Below are positions 45,910 through 53,274 of a DNA stretch of 56,155 nt, in pieces; position 1 is the first letter of the stretch; every line of letters begins with the position of its first letter. The notes beneath the pieces were generated by a model, which was not told where the DNA came from, did not search any database, and saw only the letters and a list, made by a program, of their open reading frames with translations. A program made the position numbers and the translations under genes. This DNA is from Rhizobium sp. Q54. GTDB lineage: Bacteria; Pseudomonadota; Alphaproteobacteria; Rhizobiales; Xanthobacteraceae. The stretch covers positions 1 to 56,155 of the forward strand of contig CAMBQQ010000008.1 of assembly GCA_945870035.1 (NCBI GenBank). Direction: 5' to 3'.

Positions 45910-46845
45910 ATGTATCGGGGGATCGTTTTCTGCGTTAGCGCTGTTCTTGCTGCGCCGCTTATGCTCTTCTTTTTATTGCCCGCGTCCGCGATGGAAGGCG
46001 GGCAGAGCGCTTACTTCAAAGGCTACCGCGATTTTCTCACCGGCGTCGTGCCGAAGCAGGGCGTGCAGATTCGCCACGATCTGTATGTCTATAGCGGCAC
46101 CGAGCGCTCGACGATACCGCAAGGCCAGCTTACGCTCGGCGTGAAGCAGGTCTCCAACGTTCTCGGCCTGACATATGTGACGCCCTATCGGATTTTGGGT
46201 GGCGATTACGCCTTCGCGATTCGCGGCGGCGTGACCAATCTCGACGCCAATCAGTCGCTGCTCAACCGGTTCGGCATCACGACACGACGCAGCGGCGAAT
46301 TGACAGCTTTCAATGACATCGTCATCAATCCCATCGTCATCGGCTGGCACGCCGGCAATTTCCACTGGAACGTCCTCGCCGCTGTGTTTCTTCCGGCCGG
46401 CAATTACGACAAGAATCGGCTGCCCAATACCGGACGTAACGTCTGGGGGGTGTCGCCGCAGTTCGGCGCCACCTATTTCGATCCGAAGTCGGGCTGGGAA
46501 TTATCCGGCGCGGCGATCTACATGACCAGCACTGCCAATGCCGATACCAATTACAAATCCGGCGATATCGTGCATGTCGATCTTGCTGCCGGAAAGATGC
46601 TGACGCGGGCGTTCAAGCTCGGCGTGGTCGGATATTACGCGCAGCAATTGAGCGCCGACAGCGGCGCCGGCGCCATTTTCGGTCACCGCAAGCTGCGCGC
46701 CGCCGGCATCGGCCCAGGCGTGACCTACACCTTTGCGCTCAACGATTCGGTGGTGAGCCTGGTGGCGAAGTATTACCGCGAGTTCAGCGCGCAGAATACG
46801 ACGCAAGGCGATTCCGGAACGCTATCGCTACGGATCAAGTTCTAG
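45910..46845 (+). CDS. Outer-membrane MetA/SphA-type transporter-like beta-barrel
   Basis: 311 residues with a signal peptide (VLAAPLMLFFLLPASAME, cleavage about 25). Alternating hydrophobic strands and the pattern GGQSAYFKGYRDFLTGVVPKQG, with later LPAGNYDKNRLPNTGRNVWGVSPQFGATYF, match the MetA-pathway-of-phenol-degradation family of outer-membrane channels. The last residues (SLRIKF) end in Phe, as in barrel proteins inserted by BamA. It may admit a hydrophobic or aromatic substrate, perhaps that of the divergent GMC oxidoreductase. Its stop lies in the palindrome CTAG shared with the convergent protease. Confidence 0.72.
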   Translation: MYRGIVFCVSAVLAAPLMLFFLLPASAMEGGQSAYFKGYRDFLTGVVPKQGVQIRHDLYVYSGTERSTIPQGQLTLGVKQVSNVLGLTYVTPYRILGGDYAFAIRGGVTNLDANQSLLNRFGITTRRSGELTAFNDIVINPIVIGWHAGNFHWNVLAAVFLPAGNYDKNRLPNTGRNVWGVSPQFGATYFDPKSGWELSGAAIYMTSTANADTNYKSGDIVHVDLAAGKMLTRAFKLGVVGYYAQQLSADSGAGAIFGHRKLRAAGIGPGVTYTFALNDSVVSLVAKYYREFSAQNTTQGDSGTLSLRIKF

Positions 46846-47597
46846 CCGGCTTGCGCGACGGCAACAGTGTGGTCAGACTCGCCGTCGTCGAGCGTTACCA
46901 AAGGCGACAAGTTGGTCGCTTGACCGTCGGGCAATAGCAGCATGGTGCGATTGTCGAGGATCAGCCATTCGCCATCGACGCGGGCGGCGGCAACTGCATG
47001 GTCCTGGCGCAGCACCGGATTGCGCACGATGACGATGCGCAAATCCTCCCGCGCCACGCCGGCCTGGCGCAACGCGACATATTTGGCGATGGCATAATCC
47101 TCGCAGTCGCCGGCGCCTGATGCGAAGGTCGCCAGCGGCGTCGCCCAGACATCGGGAACATGAAAGCGGACGAGGTCGTTTTCCGGCCGGATCGCCAGAT
47201 TGATGGCGCGATTGATTGTACCAATTCGGGCGCGGCCTTCGCGGCTGCGGGCGGCCTCGACGATGCCGAGAAAGCTTGCGGCGGCCGGTGTGCACATGTC
47301 CGGATTGGCGCGGCACAGGTCGAGAATGCGCGCTTCCATTTTCAGGGCGGGCTGGAGACCGCGCCATTTGGCCGGCATTGCACCGCTATGCGCCGCCGGC
47401 ATATTGAAAGGCTCCTTGACCAACGATGCGGTCTCGGCCGGCGCCGGCGCAAACAACAAAGCTTCTTCCGCGGGCGTCAGCGCCGCCAGTTGCATCGGCG
47501 GCATCGATTGCGCCACGGCGCCGCTGCCGCAAAGGCCGGCGAGACAAACCAAGGCAACCACGCGCGCGGTGGCGCGCACCTGTGACACGGCCAGCAT
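46842..47597 (-). CDS. Periplasmic transglutaminase-like cysteine protease (BTLCP/LapG family)
   Basis: 251 residues with a signal peptide (VVALVCLAGLCGSGAVAQ, cleavage about 30). The triad of the BTLCP family is complete: Cys165 in GAGDCEDYAIAKYVALR, His200 in RQDHAVAAARV and Asp215 in WLILDNRT. LapG in Pseudomonas belongs to this family and trims surface adhesins under control of the c-di-GMP receptor LapD. No lapD-like gene is adjacent. A large FecR-domain adhesin gene lies 5.7 kb away; pairing is possible but no TAAG-type LapG cut site was found in it. The stop codon overlaps that of the MetA-type gene in CTAG. Confidence 0.88.
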   Translation of the reverse strand: MLAVSQVRATARVVALVCLAGLCGSGAVAQSMPPMQLAALTPAEEALLFAPAPAETASLVKEPFNMPAAHSGAMPAKWRGLQPALKMEARILDLCRANPDMCTPAAASFLGIVEAARSREGRARIGTINRAINLAIRPENDLVRFHVPDVWATPLATFASGAGDCEDYAIAKYVALRQAGVAREDLRIVIVRNPVLRQDHAVAAARVDGEWLILDNRTMLLLPDGQATNLSPLVTLDDGESDHTVAVAQAG

Positions 47598-47864
47598 TTG
47601 ACGCCCCTGTGAGCGGGCGTTGCGCCGGCTTATGCGATGCCGATCTGCTCCCGCTCAGGGACTAGCGATAGAACGCAGGCTGCTTCGTTCCGGTTAAAAG
47701 GCGATGCCGCCCGAAGCAGCATTCACGCCGAGGGTAAATCGCCGATGAAGGCGGTCGTTCGTATTTTATCGGCCTTGCGGAAAATCCGGCGTTTGAGCCG
47801 CCGGCGTGCTTTGCGTCCTGAGCATTCCGTGCTTTTTAACCATGCTCTGGGGGATTCCAATGAC

Positions 47865-50096
47865 ATGATTGCCGTGCCCGCGTCGATTCCAGCGCTAAAA
47901 ACAATGAACTGGCAACGGGAACTGGCAGCCGGGCTGGTCGCGGGAATCGTCGGAATTCCGTTGGCGCTTGCCCCCGGCGTTCTGGTTTTTGCGCCGCTTG
48001 GCGCCGGACATGTCGCCGAAGGCGCGGCGGCTGGGCTGTTCGGTGCCATCGTTTCCGGGGCTCTCGCCGCTAGCATTGCCACCTCGTCATTCGTCATCTC
48101 AATGCCGCGCGCTTCGACCTCGCTCGTGCTGGCGACTTTGGTGGCCGCGCTTTTGGTCAATCCAGCTTTTACCGGCAATCCGCAGTTGGTCATCGCCATG
48201 GCGGCGCTGTGCGTTTTTCTCGCCGGGCTGTGGCAGATTTTGTTTGGCATCTTCCGCATTGCCCACATCATCAAGTTCACGCCGCATCCGGTCTTTGCCG
48301 GGTTTCTCAACGGCGCCGCCTTGCTCATCGCCGGTTCGCAGATCAGGCCCTTCTTCATGGATCGCGCCGGCTCCACGTTCATGATTCCGGATCGCTGGGC
48401 GATGTTCGGCTTCGTCGTTGGACTGGCGCTGCTCGCGGTATTTTACGGCCGGCTGGTGAAGCTGTTCGCTCTGCCGGCCTGGCTCGGAAAAATTCCAGGT
48501 GCGATCGTCGCCTTCGCTGTCGGCATCTGCCTGTATTACGTCGTTCGGTCGCTTGAGCCGGGCATCGACATCGGACCTGTTGTTGGCCGTCCGGATATCG
48601 CTCTGCACTCGCCTTTGTTGCCGTTGTGGGACGCGAACAATGCTGCGCTGGCTTTGAGTGTCGGCTGGAACGTAACGCTGGTCTCCCTCGTTCTGGCGAT
48701 CGTCGCCACCATGGAAACGTTGATGGTGCTGCGCTCCGCGCAGAACATGGCCGACGTCGAGGTGCATCCGGTCCGCGAACTGAGCGCGCAGGGGATCGCG
48801 AATTGCGCCGCCGCCGTGCTGGCGCCGATTGCCAGCGCCGGCTCGCCGGCCATGCAGAACGTGGCGTTTCGCGCCGGTGGCCGCACCCGCATGACCGGGC
48901 TGGTCGCCGCCGCGGTGATCCTGGTCGTGGGTGTTGGATTTTCCGGCGCGGTCGCGGCGGTGCCGAACGCCGTGCTGGCGGCGGTGCTGCTCGGCACCGC
49001 CCTGGCGATGGTCGATGACTGGAGCATCGGGCTCGTCGCACGACTGGTGCAAAACAAGTCGCCGCGCACGCGCCGGCGTTACGTCATGGACCTCGTCGTC
49101 GTCGTCGCGGTCATGGGCATCACTGCGATGACCACGGTGGTGATCGGCGTCATCTCAGGCTGCGCTTTGGCCGCGCTCATTTTCGTCATTAATATGAGCC
49201 GTCCGGTGGTCCGCCGCCAATTTCTCGGCCACGAGATTTTCTCGAAGCGGACCCGTTCGAGCGACGATATCGCAATCTTGCAAAAGAGCGGCCACCGGCG
49301 CGCGGTGCTGCAACTCGAGGGCGTCCTCTTTTTCGGCAACGCCGAGGACCTGGCGCGCATGGTGAAGGACCTGTTCGAGGCGGCCGACGTTGTCGTGCTC
49401 GATATGCACGCCGTGACCGATATCGATGTGTCCGGCTCGACCATTCTCGGTAGTCTGGTGGCGAGAAGCCGTCAGCAGCATAAGCAGTTGCTGTTCTGCA
49501 ATGTCCCGCCGGAGCACACCGCGCAGATCCGTGGCCTGTTCGGTCATCCCGATCTCGCCGACGCGGCGATCAAGGCCGATCTTGAAACCGCGCTCGAATG
49601 GGTCGAGGAAGACATCTTGCGCGGCAGCCTCGATGAGCGAGGCCGCTTTGATGACCTGCCGCTTGAGCAAATGGATTTCCTGGCCGGGATTTCCGCCGAG
49701 GATTTAGCCGAATTGCGCAAGGTTCTCAAACTACGCGAATTCAATGCCGGCGAAGCGCTCGCCCGCGAAGGCGATCCCGGCGACCGCATGTGGCTTCTGG
49801 CCAAAGGCAGCGTCAGCGTGCGGCTCGATGTCGATGATCACCGCGGTAGCCGGCGCATCGCCAGCCTCGGCCGCGGCACGGTGGTCGGCGAAATGGCGCT
49901 GATTGAAGGCAAGCCGCGCTCGGCCTCGATCGTGGCCGATGAACACGTCGCCTGTTACGAATTGCGCAGCGAGGATTTCGACATGCTGCTGCGCGAAAAA
50001 CCGGTCATCGCCACCGGCATCATGCGCAACACGGCGCGGGAACTGGCGCGCCGGCTGCGCCGCACCTCCGAAGACTTGCGGCAAACCGCAAGCTGA
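47865..50096 (+). CDS. SulP anion transporter fused to STAS and cyclic-nucleotide-binding domains
   Basis: 743 residues from the ATG at 47865; an in-frame ATG at 47745 with an AGGG site would add 40 basic residues and cannot be excluded. Residues about 20-430 form the SulP membrane domain (LAAGLVAGIVGIPLALAPGV, HPVFAGFLNGAALLIAGSQI, ETLMVLRSAQNMADVEVHP). The STAS domain (about 470-560) has the regulatory serine motif VTDIDVSGSTILGSL. A CNB domain (about 615-715) has GEMALIEGKPRSASI, keeping the Glu and Arg that bind the cyclic phosphate. It probably moves sulfate, bicarbonate or a dicarboxylate across the inner membrane under cyclic-nucleotide control. The 267-base upstream gap is divergent with the protease gene and must hold both promoters. 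Confidence 0.88.
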   Translation: MIAVPASIPALKTMNWQRELAAGLVAGIVGIPLALAPGVLVFAPLGAGHVAEGAAAGLFGAIVSGALAASIATSSFVISMPRASTSLVLATLVAALLVNPAFTGNPQLVIAMAALCVFLAGLWQILFGIFRIAHIIKFTPHPVFAGFLNGAALLIAGSQIRPFFMDRAGSTFMIPDRWAMFGFVVGLALLAVFYGRLVKLFALPAWLGKIPGAIVAFAVGICLYYVVRSLEPGIDIGPVVGRPDIALHSPLLPLWDANNAALALSVGWNVTLVSLVLAIVATMETLMVLRSAQNMADVEVHPVRELSAQGIANCAAAVLAPIASAGSPAMQNVAFRAGGRTRMTGLVAAAVILVVGVGFSGAVAAVPNAVLAAVLLGTALAMVDDWSIGLVARLVQNKSPRTRRRYVMDLVVVVAVMGITAMTTVVIGVISGCALAALIFVINMSRPVVRRQFLGHEIFSKRTRSSDDIAILQKSGHRRAVLQLEGVLFFGNAEDLARMVKDLFEAADVVVLDMHAVTDIDVSGSTILGSLVARSRQQHKQLLFCNVPPEHTAQIRGLFGHPDLADAAIKADLETALEWVEEDILRGSLDERGRFDDLPLEQMDFLAGISAEDLAELRKVLKLREFNAGEALAREGDPGDRMWLLAKGSVSVRLDVDDHRGSRRIASLGRGTVVGEMALIEGKPRSASIVADEHVACYELRSEDFDMLLREKPVIATGIMRNTARELARRLRRTSEDLRQTAS

Positions 50097-50102
50097 GTCG
50101 CG

Positions 50103-50753
50103 TTATACTGGCTTTGCCGCCGGGCGGGATTCCAGTTCGCGCTCCAGCCGTTTGACGTTCTGCAAAAGACGTTCGCTGGTCAGCTTGAGGAAATAGAAAC
50201 CGAAGGTCGGATTCTGGAAATAAAGTTCGCTGACCTTGTCGTAGGTGATGGTCAACATATCGACGTCTTCGCTGCACTCGACGGTCGCCGTGCGCTCATG
50301 TTCCGGTGTCAGGAAACCCATTTCACCGACCAGTTGCCCCGGATGCAGGTCAATGCCGAGCTCCTTGATGCGGCAGGTGCCGCTGACGATGTAGAACATC
50401 TCGTCGGCGTGATCGCCCTTGTGAAACAGGACGTCGCCTTTCTTGTAGGTATGCTTGTGCATGAAAGGCTTGAGCCAATCCATCGATAGGTCGCCCTGTG
50501 ACGCCGAGCGGACCTTCTTGATGAGATGCAGCATTTCGTATAGGCGCAACGAGTTCAGTGGCACGAGAATGCCGTACAGGGCCAAAGTCGGCCATGATGG
50601 GTACATCGCTCCGTAAATGACGAACAGGACGTTGCTGGCGATTTCGCAAATGCGCAGCGGCACCATTGTCTTCATGTAATGGCTGGTGATGTAGAGCGCG
50701 CCTGCGATAAAGCCCAGAACGACCGTGATGGTGTGCATTGTATCGTGGTCCAT
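50103..50753 (-). CDS. Three-TM cyclic-nucleotide-binding protein (Popeye-like architecture)
   Basis: 216 residues. Three predicted helices occupy residues about 7-75 (TITVVLGFIAGALYITSHYM, ICEIASNVLFVIYGAMYP, TLALYGILVPLNSLRLYEML). A single CNB domain follows at about 95-190: HTYKKGDVLFHKGDHADEMFYIVSG and the phosphate-binding cassette LVGEMGFLTPEHERTATVE, with the Glu and Arg kept. There is no DNA-binding or enzyme domain. The three-helix-plus-CNB layout is that of animal Popeye proteins and their bacterial relatives. Its output is unknown; it may act by binding another membrane protein. It converges on the SulP fusion with a 6-base gap. Confidence 0.75.
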   Translation of the reverse strand: MDHDTMHTITVVLGFIAGALYITSHYMKTMVPLRICEIASNVLFVIYGAMYPSWPTLALYGILVPLNSLRLYEMLHLIKKVRSASQGDLSMDWLKPFMHKHTYKKGDVLFHKGDHADEMFYIVSGTCRIKELGIDLHPGQLVGEMGFLTPEHERTATVECSEDVDMLTITYDKVSELYFQNPTFGFYFLKLTSERLLQNVKRLERELESRPAAKPV

Positions 50754-50804
50754 GCCGCTATTCCCCGCTAAATTGTCCCGTGTTGCCCGTCCCCGGTCGT
50801 CGTC

Positions 50805-51623
50805 TCATAAATCTATGATTTGTCCTTCACGCGCGGTAATTGTCCCCGGCCGCGCATCGTTGGCATCGGCAGCAAGCGCATCCATGAAATCGTCGTCGTG
50901 CGACGGATCGTGATGGAACAGGCAAAGCTGCTTGGCGCCGGCCTGATCCGCCAGTCTTGTGCCGCGCAGCCAGGTCGAATGGCCCCAACTTTCGCGCGTC
51001 GCGATTTCCTCTTCGGTGAACGTGGCGTCGTAGACGACCAGATCGGCGCCGCGCGCCAGCGATACCAACTCGCGGTCGCGCGCGCCGGGAAAGCCGGACG
51101 TATCGCTGATGAGCGCAAAGACCTTGCCGCCATATTCCAGCCGGTAGCCGCTGGCGCCGTCGGGATGGTCAAGTGGCGCGGTGCGCAGCGTGACGCCGTC
51201 GAAAGGCTGCAACACGTCGCCGGAACGGAAATCGCGGTATTCGATCGCCGCCCTGAATATCTCGACCTCGACCGGAAACAGCGGCGAACTCATCAGCTTG
51301 CGCATGACCTGTTCGACATCGCTTTCGGGCATCAGGTTTCCGGCCCAGATCCGGACCTTGTAGCCGTCGGTAAAAAACGGCGCGAAGAAGGGCAGGCCGG
51401 TGACGTGATCGAGATGACAATGGGTGAGGAAAATATCGACCGTGCGAATCTTGACGTTTTTGACGAGCGTGTTGCCGAATGGGCGCAGGCCAGTGCCGGC
51501 ATCAAAAATCAGAACGTGATCGCCGCAGCGCACCTCGATGCAGGGCGTGTTGCCGCCGTAGCGGATTGTCTCCGGGCCCGGGCAGGCGATGCTTCCACGA
51601 ACGCCCCAAAAACGAATCCGCAT
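50805..51623 (-). CDS. MBL-fold metallo-hydrolase, cyclic phosphodiesterase-like
   Basis: 272 residues of the PhnP-like (COG1235-type) metallo-beta-lactamase family: RFWGVRGSIACPGPETIRYGGNT at the start (family block), FDAGTGLRPFG, the metal site THCHLDHVTG, and later LDHPDGASGYRLEY, LISDTSGF and the last histidine FHHDPSHDDDF. Relatives cleave phosphoribosyl cyclic phosphate or other cyclic phosphodiesters. No signal peptide, so cytoplasmic. It lies in a run of three CNB-domain genes, on the same strand as two of them, so a role in degrading the cyclic nucleotide is an attractive inference that the family alone does not prove. Confidence 0.8.
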   Translation of the reverse strand: MRIRFWGVRGSIACPGPETIRYGGNTPCIEVRCGDHVLIFDAGTGLRPFGNTLVKNVKIRTVDIFLTHCHLDHVTGLPFFAPFFTDGYKVRIWAGNLMPESDVEQVMRKLMSSPLFPVEVEIFRAAIEYRDFRSGDVLQPFDGVTLRTAPLDHPDGASGYRLEYGGKVFALISDTSGFPGARDRELVSLARGADLVVYDATFTEEEIATRESWGHSTWLRGTRLADQAGAKQLCLFHHDPSHDDDFMDALAADANDARPGTITAREGQIIDL

Positions 51624-51747
51624 CGATATTCACCGTATTGGCTGGCGCCAGAGAGACTGGCTTTCATATTATATTCGGGCCGCGTGACAAACACGAATTG
51701 CGGCAGCCAACTCTGCGTCAACATGCGGCATGCGGCTGTGATGACGG

Positions 51748-52893
51748 TCACGGTTTGGCGTGTGGTTCGACCTTGGAGTCGATCTTGGCGTCGGCCTTGC
51801 GGCGCGCCGATTCCTGTTCGACCGCTTGCGCCAGCGCCGGGTGATGCGCGGTGAAAGCGCGAAAATCGGTGACGTCGAGGATCAACAGCGTCGATGCCAT
51901 CGTCGTTGTCACTGTGGCCGAGCGTGGCCCCCCTTCGAGCAAGGCGAATTCGCCGAAGAACGAGCCGGCGCCGAGCCGGACCGGGTGCGGCTCGACCTTC
52001 ACTTCGACCTCGCCGGAGGCGATGAAATACATGCAGTCGCCCGGACGGCCGCGCCGCACGACGACGCTGCGTTCGGGCAGGTCAAGATGCCGCAGCATCC
52101 GCGTCAGTTCGATGATCGCCGGCGCGTCCAGATTGCGCAGAAACGGCACGCCGGTGACCAGATCCCAGTTGCGAATGAATTCGCGCCGGCGGTGCTCGGC
52201 GGCAAAGCCGGTGGCGAGAATGCCGGTCAGCAGGCCGAACACTGCGAGACCTGAAATCATCACCATGCCGGCGGCCATGCGGCCGAAAAAGGTTTCCGGC
52301 ACGGCGTCGCCATAGCCGGTTGTGGACAAGGTCGTGACCGCCCACCACATAGATAGCGGCAGGCTACCGAAACGTTCGGGCTGGTTTGTGCGCTCCAAAA
52401 GATGCAGGGCGACGCCGGCCAGCAACAGGACGATCACGAAGGTAATGAACACGCTGGCCAAAGGCCGCGCCTCCATCTTCACGATACGTCCGAGCATCGA
52501 TAATCCGGGGACCGCGGCGGCGAGCTTGAAGACCCACAGCGCGCCGAACAGCCAAGCGGTCTCCGCCGGAATGCCGGCGAGCAGGGCGATGGGAACTGGT
52601 AGCACCGCGAGAATGTCGATTATGCCATCGCCGCTCGACAAGTACGTTCCGGCATCGCCGTCGCGAAAACGCGCCCGCAATTTGACGGCAAATTCCGCGA
52701 CGAAGAAGGCCAAGCTGCACCACAAGACCATCGCCAGCCAGGGCGACAATTCGGCGCGCTGCGCAGGCACCGTCATCGCCATCATCGCCGCCAGCCCGGC
52801 ACCCAGCGCGGCGTATTTCACGACGCGGACAAGGGGCGGAACGGGCGGCGGCGTCACGCGGACAGGCGAGTCGTCGGTGTTTGGCTGTGCCAT
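51748..52893 (-). CDS. Cyclic-nucleotide-gated potassium channel
   Basis: 381 residues from the ATG at 52893. Six helices in residues about 25-240, with a weak voltage-sensor-like S4, then the pore with the K+ selectivity filter TTGYGD (about residue 190) and S6 (MAAGMVMISGLAVFGLLTGILATGF). A C-linker leads to a CNB domain (about 270-360) whose cassette FFGEFALLEGGPRSATV keeps the Glu and Arg for cAMP or cGMP. Layout and length match MlotiK1 of Mesorhizobium loti, though the residues before S1 (PPPVPPLVRVV) are variable. It would let K+ pass when cyclic nucleotide binds. Upstream lies a 381-base divergent gap. Confidence 0.9.
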   Translation of the reverse strand: MAQPNTDDSPVRVTPPPVPPLVRVVKYAALGAGLAAMMAMTVPAQRAELSPWLAMVLWCSLAFFVAEFAVKLRARFRDGDAGTYLSSGDGIIDILAVLPVPIALLAGIPAETAWLFGALWVFKLAAAVPGLSMLGRIVKMEARPLASVFITFVIVLLLAGVALHLLERTNQPERFGSLPLSMWWAVTTLSTTGYGDAVPETFFGRMAAGMVMISGLAVFGLLTGILATGFAAEHRRREFIRNWDLVTGVPFLRNLDAPAIIELTRMLRHLDLPERSVVVRRGRPGDCMYFIASGEVEVKVEPHPVRLGAGSFFGEFALLEGGPRSATVTTTMASTLLILDVTDFRAFTAHHPALAQAVEQESARRKADAKIDSKVEPHAKP

Positions 52894-53165
52894 GATCAGA
52901 TTGAGGCCGTGTTTCGTATGCTGAAATTCGCCGCTGTCGTCCGGCCGCACGCCGGATACAACGGCCGCCAGACTACGGGACACAAGGGTGTCGCGGCTAG
53001 GTGGCTGTGACGCGGCACGCGCCATAGGCGCTGTCATAAACAATAGGATGCTGTGGGATACGGCACTCTGCCAGGCTAATGGGCGGATTTCACAGTGGAA
53101 CCCGTCGGCGGGCGGGTGCCATTAACATTGCCGTGTGCTTTGCAACACAAAAATGCCGTTCTTCG

Positions 53166-53193
53166 TTGACTAACCCCCTGGTACCGATAAGAA
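53166..53193 (+). promoter_or_regulatory. Candidate sigma-70 promoter of the adhesin gene
   Basis: TTGACT (53166-53171) and TAAGAA (53188-53193) are separated by 16 bases, about 82 bases before the ATG. This is the best promoter in the 381-base AT-richer gap 52894-53274 between the channel and adhesin genes; no other feature was recognised in that gap. Confidence 0.45.
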
Positions 53194-53274
53194 TTTATTA
53201 ACCAGCCCGGCTTGAGGGCATTTTTTACGAATTTAAGTGACGGGGCCGCTCTCGGTCCTTGGGGGCGCGCGGCT

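Noticed and set aside
53097..53120. An EcfG-type general stress promoter (GGAAC) upstream of the adhesin
   Set aside because: GGAAC is present at 53097-53101, but no CGTT follows at 16-17 bases.
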